Shown in pieces: positions 18,488-27,166 of a stretch of 64,000 nt of DNA; within the stretch, counting starts at the first letter, position 1, and each line of letters opens with the position of its first letter. The DNA comes from Methanococcus voltae PS. GTDB taxonomy: Archaea; AGJL01; Methanococci; Methanococcales; Methanococcaceae. The notes beneath the pieces were generated by a model. It made no database searches. It saw only the letters and a list, made by a program, of their open reading frames with translations, and was not told the DNA's origin. The stretch is from positions 557,990-621,989 of the forward strand of contig NZ_JANUCQ010000001.1 of NCBI RefSeq assembly GCF_024807035.1, read 5' to 3'. Both the position numbers and the translations under genes were made by a program.

Positions 18488-19402
18488 ATGAAATTGAATA
18501 TTAAAACTAAAGACGTCATCGGTAAATATCGATATTTATCCATATTATTTGTATTGTTAATATTTTTTTTAGCTATTTGTAATATATCGTATGCTTTAGA
18601 CGACGATGAAAAAAATAACATTAGAGTAAAGCTTATTGAACACGATAAGACAAAATATCGTGATGAGTTGGAATATGATGGCAATAATGTTGTTCTTGAC
18701 GTGCTTATCGAAAATATCCCCAATAATTTTGGATATTCTGAACGTTCTGAAGATAAAGACGGCGGTTGTAAGGGCGTAGACTTATTAATGAATTATTCAA
18801 CCGAATATTTGAAACCTGTGAGTTTTAATTGGAGTGACGATTTTAAAGATACAAAACTTAAACGTTACGAGATGAAAGATGGAAAGCTAGATTTATCAAT
18901 ATCTTTTGAAGATTTAGTGACTAAAGACTTTATTTTAGGTACTATCACATATACTCCAATAAAAAAAGGAGAAACCGAATTAACTATGGGCGGGGACATA
19001 ACCTCCAACTATGGGCAATCTTACAATGGAAATAACCCTTATTATAAAGATATTAATAAATTAGAAATTTCGGGAAGGTATCCTTCAATATCCTACTATG
19101 ATTTAAAATTAGATATTAAAAAAGAGTCCAATTACGTGGGAGAAACAAAAACAACTGAAAAAGTGGACGACGAAACAGCAAGTATTGGTGAACCGGATTC
19201 TTCAAACTTAAATATTAGAGTAAACCAGGGAGAACCTGTAATACATGTTAAAGAAATAAATGTTTCACAAATAGAGCCTAAAATAAGTGTAAATTTAGAC
19301 ACTGAAACAGTTTTTGATTTTAAATTAGTAGTTTTAGCAATAGCGATAGGTTTAATTTCTGGAGTAGCTTTTGGTTTATTCTCACGAATTGGGGGTAAAT
19401 AA
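18488..19402 (+). CDS. Membrane-anchored surface protein, probable cohesin-like fold
   Basis: 304 residues: a signal or anchor segment (about residues 16-36, LSILFVLLIFFLAICNISYA), a beta-rich exterior domain with motifs resembling the flanking genes (VVLDVLIENIPNNFGYS, GVDLLMNYSTEYLKPVSFNW, FILGTITYTPIKKGETEL), a Ser/Glu/Thr-rich linker, and a C-terminal membrane helix (LVVLAIAIGLISGVAFGLF) followed by a short basic tail. It should face the cell exterior, attached at the C terminus. Its stop is one base before the next gene's ATG, so the two are translationally linked. Function unknown; an adhesin or S-layer-associated role is possible. Confidence 0.78.
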   Translation: MKLNIKTKDVIGKYRYLSILFVLLIFFLAICNISYALDDDEKNNIRVKLIEHDKTKYRDELEYDGNNVVLDVLIENIPNNFGYSERSEDKDGGCKGVDLLMNYSTEYLKPVSFNWSDDFKDTKLKRYEMKDGKLDLSISFEDLVTKDFILGTITYTPIKKGETELTMGGDITSNYGQSYNGNNPYYKDINKLEISGRYPSISYYDLKLDIKKESNYVGETKTTEKVDDETASIGEPDSSNLNIRVNQGEPVIHVKEINVSQIEPKISVNLDTETVFDFKLVVLAIAIGLISGVAFGLFSRIGGK

Positions 19403-19403
19403 T

Positions 19404-21707
19404 ATGGTTATTAAAAATAAGATAAAACTGAAATTTTCAATTTGTTTGATAACATTATTGTTTATGTTGTTTATTATTCCAAATAGTTGCATGGCTATAA
19501 CCCCAAATACGGATTATAAAATGTCTTTGGAGCCAAATAGTAAAACTATAGGCGTAGGAGATTCTTTTGACATAGTATTGTGGGGTAATACTCCCAAGGT
19601 ATCTGCAATACAGTCCAAATTTAATTATGATACTAGTATGTTAGAATTAACAAATATAGAACTTGGTTCAATTTCTGATAGTGCGTCAAGTAAACGTACA
19701 GACCTTTCGTCATCTTTAATAACGATGTTATGGTTTGACCCCAGTACTGCCCCCGAAGGCTATTACAAGATTGCTACACTATCATTTAAAGTTTTAAAGG
19801 GTGGAAATACTACTATAATACCTAGAAGCTATGAATTTTCAGATAATAGGGGCGTTTCAGTTATTCCAGTCATTAATTCGGCTAATATAATGGTTTCGGG
19901 AGGTATGAAAGCTGAATTAATTCTCAATAAACCAAAACCTAACGTTGATAATAGTGCAGTTTTAAAAATATATGGGATTGACGCATCAGACCCCAATTTA
20001 AAAAATATAACCGGTAGTTTTAATTTTAACGCAGATAACAATAATAATGTTGAATTAATTGGTAATTATAATATAAAAGTTGCTAATTCTCAATATAATT
20101 ATTATATGATTGACACGTCGAAAAATTCATTTGTTATATCCTTAAAAGATGTTTTAGATGAAAATTATGATAAAAGTTATACTTTCAATGAAATTATAGA
20201 AATACCTTTAAAATTAAATAATATAGTAGAAGACCCCAAAAATACTATATTATATAATGTTAGCGTTGGAGATAGGACTATATTAGATAAAAAGGTTTTT
20301 TACGATAGTTCTACAATATTGGATAATAAACCATACTTTGCTATAGTTCCAGCGGGTTCTTCGACAGCCGTATCCTCAACAGATTTGAAATTCTGTACAT
20401 ATGAGAAATTTAGGCTAAAAGCATTTAATATGAAAGATAATAACCTAACAAAATTTTCAGGTTATATATTTGTAGATGAAGATAAATTCTCAGCAGACCA
20501 ATTTAAAATATCTCAATTTTCAACAGTGTATGATAAAGTAAATTACTCGGAATTGGAAATAAATGAGAGTTATTTGAAATATAACTTAACATTATCAAAG
20601 GGAATTGAAGAAGAGAGTTATACAGTTTTAGAATTTAGAATAACGCCATCTAATAATCAAGATTCTAGTTATCCCTTAATTTTGGGAAATTTTAGCGTTG
20701 AAAACAATGATACTAAAGTAAATGTAGATACAAAAGATATAACGGTTAATATATTGGAAAAAGAAGAAAATATGCCCCCTTCTATCTCGATAGGCTATGC
20801 AATTTCAGATAACAATTATGTATCTTTCCTTCCTTTTATGATAGACTCTGATGATGATACCGAAGATTTAGAGTTAGAATGGAAATTTGGGGATGGTGAC
20901 GATTCTACAATGGATGAACCATCTCATAAGTACGATTACGGGCAATATTCCGTATCTTGTACAGTAAATGATAAATTAGATGCAACCGATTCTGTACGGG
21001 GTCATTTAATTTTAAAAGAATATAATATCTTAAATTACACTTTTGAGAATTTAAGGGCAAATTTAACTAATTCAAATAATTCAAATAATCTAAATAACGT
21101 AAATAGTGCAAATAATATAACCTATAAAGCAACTTTTGAGCTTCACAACCCGTTAAGTGCCGATGTTAGCGCATATGCCACGTTTAAAAACCCTAAAGGC
21201 TATAAATTAATTGAAAATAGTACCACCGGCAAATCCCTTAACAAAATTATAATACCTGCAAACGAAAAAAGAAATTTAACTATGTTAATTACTTCATCAT
21301 CGAAAAAACCATTTGACGTAAAGTGGGACGTTAAATATTATCCAAGCTCTAAAACACAGGATGATGATTTTTATATCCAATATTATGAATGGAATTTTGT
21401 AGAAAAATCATTTGAAGGCGTTATTACTTCAATAAACAGTCCCAAATACAAAGATATTACATTGGGTAATCAGGAAATGACTTTTAAAGTAAATAGGGTT
21501 CCTGAGATAAAAGAGTATGAAATTACGAAGAAAATTGAGGTTATATCGCCTAATTCTGTAGTTTTATACTTAATTTTAACAGTCATAAGCTTTACCATGG
21601 GTTTATCATTTGCAATCGTTGTAAAAAATCCTAGAAACCGCAGAATTTTATTATATCGCTTAAGAAATAATTTTAGGAAGATTTATGACCATATTAGGGG
21701 TTATTAA
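19404..21707 (+). CDS. Large surface protein with cohesin-like and PKD domains
   Basis: A 767-residue protein: signal peptide (about 1-32), a cohesin-like domain (about 40-160; VGDSFDIVLWGNTP, AIQSKFNYDTSMLELTN, YYKIATLSFKVLKGGNTTI), one or two further beta-rich repeats (about 170-450), a PKD domain (about 465-545; LEWKFGDGDDSTMDEPSHKY, YSVSCTVND), an Asn-rich low-complexity linker (NSNNSNNLNNVNSANN), another beta domain and a C-terminal membrane helix with a basic tail (NPRNRRILLYRLRNNFRK). ATG 19404 sits just after the upstream stop and behind GGGGGTAAATA. The architecture is that of an exposed, anchored adhesin or binding protein. Function unknown. Confidence 0.82.
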   Translation: MVIKNKIKLKFSICLITLLFMLFIIPNSCMAITPNTDYKMSLEPNSKTIGVGDSFDIVLWGNTPKVSAIQSKFNYDTSMLELTNIELGSISDSASSKRTDLSSSLITMLWFDPSTAPEGYYKIATLSFKVLKGGNTTIIPRSYEFSDNRGVSVIPVINSANIMVSGGMKAELILNKPKPNVDNSAVLKIYGIDASDPNLKNITGSFNFNADNNNNVELIGNYNIKVANSQYNYYMIDTSKNSFVISLKDVLDENYDKSYTFNEIIEIPLKLNNIVEDPKNTILYNVSVGDRTILDKKVFYDSSTILDNKPYFAIVPAGSSTAVSSTDLKFCTYEKFRLKAFNMKDNNLTKFSGYIFVDEDKFSADQFKISQFSTVYDKVNYSELEINESYLKYNLTLSKGIEEESYTVLEFRITPSNNQDSSYPLILGNFSVENNDTKVNVDTKDITVNILEKEENMPPSISIGYAISDNNYVSFLPFMIDSDDDTEDLELEWKFGDGDDSTMDEPSHKYDYGQYSVSCTVNDKLDATDSVRGHLILKEYNILNYTFENLRANLTNSNNSNNLNNVNSANNITYKATFELHNPLSADVSAYATFKNPKGYKLIENSTTGKSLNKIIIPANEKRNLTMLITSSSKKPFDVKWDVKYYPSSKTQDDDFYIQYYEWNFVEKSFEGVITSINSPKYKDITLGNQEMTFKVNRVPEIKEYEITKKIEVISPNSVVLYLILTVISFTMGLSFAIVVKNPRNRRILLYRLRNNFRKIYDHIRGY

Positions 21708-21793
21708 ATTAAAATATGATAATAGCAATAGTATAAACTAATATAATAATATAAAATATAAAAAATATAAAAAAATTATTTTTTTAGTTATTT

Positions 21794-22645
21794 TTAAATT
21801 CTTGACCATTCAATGCCTAATTCTTCGAGCCATTGTATGTATCTTCTTTTATCTTCGCCATATAATCCTTTCCAATCAATTAAAACAATATCTACTGGCT
21901 GTTTAGTTAAAAGTTGCATAAACATATTTTCTGATAACTTAGCATATTTTGGAACCAAGAAACCCATATAATATTCATCATTTAGTGCTAATTTTGTAAA
22001 TTTTGGACTATAATGACCCCCACCAAGTCCTACAGCTCTTTTTAATGGTTTTTGCTCGTTTTTTAGCAATATTTTCAACGTATTATCTAGTGCATTAGCA
22101 ACTATGACTGCAGGGTCTTTCATCTGCCACTGTTCCTCGGTACTACCTATTTCTACGAATACACAAGGTGCGTCTAAATCCGTAGGACCGTGATGTAATA
22201 CTTCAAAGCTAACTTCGAAATCTATTTCTTCGCCAGTTTTTTCATTGATACATTTCTTATTGTATTCATTTATCTTTTGCAGAAGAATTGTATTTAATTC
22301 AGGTATACAGTGTGGTATTTCTTCGGGATTTCCACCATGGGAGTTATCTTCTGTAAGGTTACCTTGTGTATGAACGGTAAGTGTTGGTTTACCTGTAGCA
22401 CTAGCGTGTTTGGATAAAAATATATAACACTCTGCAGTTGGGTAGGAACTTTTATCAGTTCGTGTTGTTCTTTCATCAATTTCAAAAACTTCATAACCTT
22501 TTTTTTCCATTTCTTCTTTTAAATTTTGACTCGCAGGGTCTTGTTTTGACGAAATCAATAAATACTTTTTAATGTCAAATTTTTTGGACATTTTAGGCAT
22601 TTTAGGCATGCTAGTTTCATTACTTAATGTATTCATTTTATTCAT
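21794..22645 (-). CDS. dtdA: D-aminoacyl-tRNA deacylase, archaeal/plant type (DTD2)
   Basis: DTD2 (GEK1 family) hydrolyses D-amino acids mischarged onto tRNA. The 283-residue protein carries the family blocks KYLLISSKQDPASQNLKEE, CYIFLSKHASATGKPTLTVH, GNLTEDNSHGGNP, FEVLHHGPTDLDAPCVFVEIG and AVGLGGGHYSPKFTKLAL. The His and Asp residues in these blocks are the conserved metal-binding or catalytic positions of the family. A Met-rich N-terminal extension (about 20 residues) precedes the core; several in-frame ATGs exist, and the first (22645) has GTGATATT upstream. It converges with the surface-protein operon and diverges from serB. Confidence 0.93.
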   Translation of the reverse strand: MNKMNTLSNETSMPKMPKMSKKFDIKKYLLISSKQDPASQNLKEEMEKKGYEVFEIDERTTRTDKSSYPTAECYIFLSKHASATGKPTLTVHTQGNLTEDNSHGGNPEEIPHCIPELNTILLQKINEYNKKCINEKTGEEIDFEVSFEVLHHGPTDLDAPCVFVEIGSTEEQWQMKDPAVIVANALDNTLKILLKNEQKPLKRAVGLGGGHYSPKFTKLALNDEYYMGFLVPKYAKLSENMFMQLLTKQPVDIVLIDWKGLYGEDKRRYIQWLEELGIEWSRI

Positions 22646-22843
22646 AATATCACAAATATTTTTAATTACTCGATTTTTTAATCTTTCAATTTTTAACTTT
22701 AATTAAATTTAATTAATATATCTTTGAAAACTATATAAATATTTAGATAAAATTTAAATAATTAAATCCTCTAATCGATATATGATAAGAATACAAATAA
22801 TAAATTATTAATTTAACTTAACTTAGTAAATTTGGTGAATATA

Positions 22844-23509
22844 ATGAATGATAACAAACAAGAACAACCCTGTAGTAAAAGAAAAATAATTTTATTTGAT
22901 TTAGATAGTACCTTAGTAGACTGCGAAGTAATCGACGAATTAGGGAGACTTAATAACGTTGAAAAAGAAGTCGAACAAATAACAAAGGACGCAATGGATG
23001 GAAAATTAGAATTTGAACAAGCTCTTGAAAAAAGAGTAGAATTGTTAAAGGGATTGTCCGAAACACAAATTTTAGAGTTTTTAGAAAGTATACAATTAAT
23101 GAATGGGGCAAGAGAGACACTTTCTAAATTAAAGGAACATGGATATATAACAGGAGTTGTAAGTGGCGGTTTTACATTTGCAACATCGAGAGTAAAAGAT
23201 TTATTAGGATTGGATTATCATTTTGCTAATGAATTAGTTTATAAAGACGGGATACTTACTGGAGAAGTTATAAAAAACGTTTCAAGTAGACTGGCTAAAG
23301 GGGAAATATTGGCAAAAATCGCGGAAAAAGAAAACATAGATTTAAAAGACACCGTGGTAGTTGGCGATGGAGCAAATGACATCAGTATGTTTAATATTGC
23401 AGGTTTAGGAATCGCATTCTGTGCAAAACCTGTTTTAAAAGATATTGCAGACTACTGTATTGACGAAAAAGATTTAAGTCATATCTTAAAAATTTTAAAA
23501 ATAGAATAA
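22844..23509 (+). CDS. serB: Phosphoserine phosphatase
   Basis: SerB removes phosphate from O-phosphoserine, the last step of serine synthesis. The 221-residue protein is a HAD-superfamily phosphatase: motif I DLDSTLVD with the nucleophilic aspartate, the SerB cap region, motif II VVSGGFTFATSRV, the conserved lysine segment RLAKGEIL, and motif III VVGDGANDISMFNIAG. Size and motifs match archaeal SerB (the M. jannaschii enzyme has 211 residues). ATG 22844 has GGTG 6 nt upstream. In methanococci phosphoserine also feeds Cys-tRNA and selenocysteine synthesis through phosphoseryl-tRNA, which may be relevant to the selenoprotein FdhA in this window. Confidence 0.96.
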   Translation: MNDNKQEQPCSKRKIILFDLDSTLVDCEVIDELGRLNNVEKEVEQITKDAMDGKLEFEQALEKRVELLKGLSETQILEFLESIQLMNGARETLSKLKEHGYITGVVSGGFTFATSRVKDLLGLDYHFANELVYKDGILTGEVIKNVSSRLAKGEILAKIAEKENIDLKDTVVVGDGANDISMFNIAGLGIAFCAKPVLKDIADYCIDEKDLSHILKILKIE

Positions 23510-23572
23510 TTAATTTTATTTAATTTATATTTTAATTTTTCATATTATTTTTTATTATTTTATTATTTTATT

Positions 23573-24088
23573 TTAATTTTTTAAATGGTCTTCAATATTG
23601 AAATATTCATCAATTTCCATAATTGGCTTACTATTATGGATTATATAGTATTTTCTTTGAGGCAATTCTTCCCGAATAGGATTTAATAAATTTTTAGCAT
23701 CTTCAGGTATTTCTGAAACGCTAATCTTTTCGATTTCTCTACGGGTTTCTAAGTTATGAATTTTTAGAATTTTGCCGATTGGTATGTCTGCAGAAAGGAG
23801 GTCTTTTTTAACGCTTTCTCGTATATAATAGTCTTCAATATTGATTAATGGGGTTTTTGACGTGGCGTATATCAAAGGTACTTCATTAACATAGAGGGCA
23901 ACTGCCCTATGATTAACATTATCGATTATTTCTTGATAAACGGTTTTTACAACAACCTTACCTTCAAAAATGATTTCTAATAAGTTAGTAATGCTTCCGT
24001 CAGTACCGAGTAATATTTTTTCAACATCGGACAATCCATGCTGTTCTTTAAGTTCTGAAATAACTTTGTAGGGTTTAATATTGACCAT
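23573..24088 (-). CDS. Chorismate lyase-like protein (DUF98/Rv2949c family)
   Basis: A 171-residue single-domain protein matching the DUF98-type chorismate pyruvate-lyase fold: LLGTDGSITNLLEIIFEGKVVVKTVYQEI near the N terminus, a conserved Arg in NHRAVAL, a central IPIGKILKIHNLETRREI block and the C-terminal R-KYYIIHNSKPIMEIDEYF strand pair. In M. tuberculosis the family member Rv2949c makes 4-hydroxybenzoate from chorismate; in methanogens 4-hydroxybenzoate is needed for methanopterin, so the same reaction is inferred. The start has GGTG 5 nt upstream. It converges with serB across a T-rich spacer. Substrate assignment rests on family knowledge. Confidence 0.75.
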   Translation of the reverse strand: MVNIKPYKVISELKEQHGLSDVEKILLGTDGSITNLLEIIFEGKVVVKTVYQEIIDNVNHRAVALYVNEVPLIYATSKTPLINIEDYYIRESVKKDLLSADIPIGKILKIHNLETRREIEKISVSEIPEDAKNLLNPIREELPQRKYYIIHNSKPIMEIDEYFNIEDHLKN

Positions 24089-24277
24089 ACATTCACCAGT
24101 AATTAATTTTTATATTAGTTTTATTTTTTTATTTTTTATTTTTACACTATTTTAATAAGTTATTAGTTCATCTAATATATTAGTTTTTATTTGATTTGAA
24201 CATTAAAATAATATTAAAAATGATAAAAACATGTTAAACTATTTTAAAAATTTAAAAAAGATATTAAGTTAATTTAA

Positions 24278-24895
24278 TTATTTAATTCCCATAAGTTTCC
24301 TTAGTAACATTGATGTACCCATTGAACAAAGTATGTACCAGCCTAACCAGCCCAAAACAGTTCCTGAAATTATTTCGAAACCGCCTCTGTAGAATATTCC
24401 ACCAATCCAGTGCCATATATCAATGAATAAGATTTTTGAAATAATAACTGGTAATTCAACGATTGCACCATTCCACGCAGGATTTGCCAAATGGTAAACA
24501 CCGTTTACATCGAATACGTACCTTAAATAAGCAAATATCGCAATAATTGGAACCCATGTATATATCATAGGCTTGAAACTCATTTTCATCATTTCCATCT
24601 GAGTGCCCATCATTTCCATCTGTTCCTTTTGTAATTCTTGCATTCTTTCAGGGTCTCTTCCTGCAGCTTTTGCTTTTTTCTGGAAAGCTTGCATTTCTTC
24701 TTTTATTTCAGCCATCCTATCCTGATTAACCAAAAATTTAGTTGCTAAGTTAATTATAAAAGATACTATGAATGCAGTTGCTAAAATAAATAGTGCTGGG
24801 TCCATACTATTTACTAAAGGCAAAAATACGACATTCATTGCCCCAATAAACGCATTCCATATAGTATCAAAAATCGAAGTAATAAATTCAAACAT
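24278..24895 (-). CDS. DUF106 / EMC3-TMCO1-like membrane protein insertase
   Basis: A 205-residue membrane protein with the archaeal YidC-like (DUF106) plan: an N-terminal helix, a first core membrane segment ([18 protein letters not shown]), a charged cytoplasmic coiled coil rich in Met, Gln and Lys ([18 protein letters not shown] through [17 protein letters not shown]), and two further membrane segments ([17 protein letters not shown] and the Gly/Trp-rich C-terminal segment). The family is related to Get1, EMC3 and TMCO1 and is thought to insert membrane proteins. I chose ATG 24895 because GAGGAAAAGT precedes it. It stands alone on its strand. Assignment is good at family level. Confidence 0.88.
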   Translation of the reverse strand: MFEFITSIFDTIWNAFIGAMNVVFLPLVNSMDPALFILATAFIVSFIINLATKFLVNQDRMAEIKEEMQAFQKKAKAAGRDPERMQELQKEQMEMMGTQMEMMKMSFKPMIYTWVPIIAIFAYLRYVFDVNGVYHLANPAWNGAIVELPVIISKILFIDIWHWIGGIFYRGGFEIISGTVLGWLGWYILCSMGTSMLLRKLMGIK

Positions 24896-25225
24896 ACTTT
24901 TCCTCATTGTAAATTTTATAAATTTAATTTGTTTTACTTAATATTAGATTCTATTAGATTTTATTAGATATTATCATATTCTATAGACTCTAATTTTAAA
25001 TTTTAAATTATCTTAAATTTAAATTATCTCAAACATAAACTGCCTATAACTGTTAATTGTTTAATGATATTAAACTTTTTATTATATTTATAGATTTTGA
25101 ATTACAATATCGTAATCCTGTTATAAATTCATATTATAAAATAGAAATTATGGTTAAAAAATATAATTGTATATATAATTTATATATACGTTATATAATT
25201 TATATAATTTATATAATTATATAAA
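24896..25225. other. AT-rich spacer between ClpP-like gene and insertase gene
   Basis: 330 nt of extreme A/T sequence. Around 25150-25225 it is made of repeated TATATAATT-type units. It must contain the promoter of the insertase gene and the 3' end of the ClpP-like gene. I see no gene or structured RNA. Confidence 0.4.
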
Positions 25226-25798
25226 TTAATGTATTGAAATTATCTTACTTCTTTTAGAATATAATTCAGAACGTATTTCTGTTATCAATCCCATATTAAC
25301 GGCTTCGTCAGGATTGAGTGTAGTTCTTTCAAGCATGAATTCTTGAATTTGTGAGGCTTCTAGATTACTATTGGTGGATATAACCTTTGAAATGTTTTCC
25401 ATGTCAACTTTTAAGGATTTTAGACGCTCTTCGATATCTTTTTCCCCTAAATTAGAGGTACTACTAAAAACTGACCTAACATCATGAATTAAAAACCTTG
25501 ACTGTGGCGATGCGTATCTTTCCCGACCTGCACAAAATATAACGATACCGATTGAGTCAACGCTTCCAAAGTTATGGGTTGTTACATAAGCAGGTATGCC
25601 CTTTAAATAATTATATGCACTTAATCCCGCCGTAACATCCCCGCCTGGTGATGAAATGAGTAATTTAAACCTGTCTACGCCGTTGTTCATTTCCTTATCA
25701 ATAGCAGTTATCAATGAAATAACGGAGTTTTGGTCAACTGCTCGCATAAATCGTATAACTACTTCCCTATCGTTACTTTCAACAGAATTCATTTTCAT
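25226..25798 (-). CDS. ClpP-like serine protease with altered triad
   Basis: A 190-residue protein with the ClpP/crotonase fold: LLISSPGGDVTAGLSAYNYLKG, AYVTTHNFGSVDSIGIVIFCAG (candidate nucleophile Ser82), RERYASPQSRFLIHDV (candidate His105), and the C-terminal segment LERTTLNPDEAVNMGLITEI. In bacterial ClpP the last segment reads ERDxFLS-EA-EYGL-D, where D completes the triad; here Thr takes that place. Length fits a full ClpP without propeptide. ATG 25798 follows GAGGTTAATT. No ClpX/ClpA-like ATPase or lon gene is beside it. ClpP is uncommon in archaea, so horizontal transfer is plausible but unproven. It may be an inactive or re-purposed homologue. Confidence 0.85.
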   Translation of the reverse strand: MKMNSVESNDREVVIRFMRAVDQNSVISLITAIDKEMNNGVDRFKLLISSPGGDVTAGLSAYNYLKGIPAYVTTHNFGSVDSIGIVIFCAGRERYASPQSRFLIHDVRSVFSSTSNLGEKDIEERLKSLKVDMENISKVISTNSNLEASQIQEFMLERTTLNPDEAVNMGLITEIRSELYSKRSKIISIH

Positions 25799-25980
25799 AA
25801 TTAACCTCAAAGTTCTGTTTAATAATTTATTTTAATTATGTTTATAATGTTAAATATATATAAAATCCTACGTAAAAACTAATTAATTGCATTACCTATT
25901 ATGTAACTTGTTATATTTAATTTGTTATATTTATATATCAATATTACGAAAATATATAAAATGAAAATAATGATAAAATA

Positions 25981-26028
25981 ATAAAAGTAATAATAAAAGT
26001 AATAATAAAAGTAATAATAAAAGTAATA
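25981..26028. repeat. 12-nt tandem repeat, four copies
   Basis: The unit ATAAAAGTAATA is repeated four times without mismatch in the 306-nt gap between the divergent ClpP-like gene and hemB. It is A/T-only apart from one G per unit. It is probably a replication-slippage product in the promoter region of hemB. Confidence 0.85.
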
Positions 26029-26104
26029 ATAAAATAAAACGATAAAATAACAAAAATATAAATTAATAATGAATAATTTAAAGAATAATAATTAAGGTGA
26101 TTTT

Positions 26105-27085
26105 ATGATAATTAGACCAAGAAGATTAAGAAAAACTCAAAAAATTAGGGATTTAGTACGAGAAACCGATTTAAAAGTAAATGATTTAATAATGCCTATT
26201 TTCATCGACGAAACTTTAAACAATGATGAAAAAAAACCTATCTCTTCCATGCCTAATCAATATAGATTTGGAATTGATGCCGCAGTAAAAGAATGTGAAG
26301 AAATAGCCGATTTAGGTGTTCCCGCAGTTATTTTATTTGGTATTCCAAAAGAAAAAGACGAAATAGCTTCGTCAGGATATGACGATAACGGCGGAGTTCA
26401 GGAAGTTATTAGAAAGGTAAAAGAAAAATTAAACGATGATTTAATTATAATTGCTGATGTATGTATGTGTGAATACACAATTCACGGGCATTGTGGTATT
26501 ATATCAAAAGATGGAGAAGTTTTAAACGATGAGACACTCCCAATTTTGGCCAAAATAGCACTTTCATATGCTAAAGCAGGTGTGGATATCGTAGCCCCAT
26601 CAGATATGATGGATGGTAGAGTATACGAAATTCGTAAGGTACTCGAGGAAAACAACTACAAAAATGTTTCAATTATGAGTTATTCAGCAAAGTATGCTTC
26701 AGCATTTTATGGACCTTTTAGGGATGCAGCAGACAGTACGCCACAATTTGGAGATAGAAAAGCTTACCAAATGGACATTGCCAACTCAAGGGAAGCTCTT
26801 AGGGAAATAGAGCTCGACATCGAAGAAGGGGCAGATTTATTGCTTGTAAAACCCGCTTTACCGTATTTGGATATTATAAGATTGGCAAGAGATAATTACA
26901 ATATACCAGTCGGTGGATACTGTGTAAGCGGTGAATATTCAATGATTGAAGCAGCCGCTGAAAAAGGCTGGTTAGACCGGAAAAAAACAGTATTTGAGAC
27001 ACTTTTAAGTATTAAAAGAGCCGGAGCAGAATTTATAATCACTTACTGGGCAAAAGAAGTCGCTGAATGGTTAAGTAAGAATTAA
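26105..27085 (+). CDS. hemB: Porphobilinogen synthase (delta-aminolevulinate dehydratase)
   Basis: HemB condenses two 5-aminolevulinate molecules to porphobilinogen, the first common step towards cobamides, coenzyme F430 and sirohaem. The 326-residue protein has the metal-site cysteine segment [15 protein letters not shown] (Zn-type enzyme), the Schiff-base segments [17 protein letters not shown] and [12 protein letters not shown] with their lysines, and [15 protein letters not shown]. Length is typical. GGTG lies 5 nt before ATG. It is monocistronic here and converges with the U32 gene. Together with cbiT and cbiP it belongs to the window's tetrapyrrole genes. Confidence 0.97.
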   Translation: MIIRPRRLRKTQKIRDLVRETDLKVNDLIMPIFIDETLNNDEKKPISSMPNQYRFGIDAAVKECEEIADLGVPAVILFGIPKEKDEIASSGYDDNGGVQEVIRKVKEKLNDDLIIIADVCMCEYTIHGHCGIISKDGEVLNDETLPILAKIALSYAKAGVDIVAPSDMMDGRVYEIRKVLEENNYKNVSIMSYSAKYASAFYGPFRDAADSTPQFGDRKAYQMDIANSREALREIELDIEEGADLLLVKPALPYLDIIRLARDNYNIPVGGYCVSGEYSMIEAAAEKGWLDRKKTVFETLLSIKRAGAEFIITYWAKEVAEWLSKN

Positions 27086-27166
27086 TAATATAAAATAATA
27101 TAAAGTAATATAAAGTAATATAAAAATTAATAAAATAAAAATAGTATAAAAAAATAATAAGGATAT

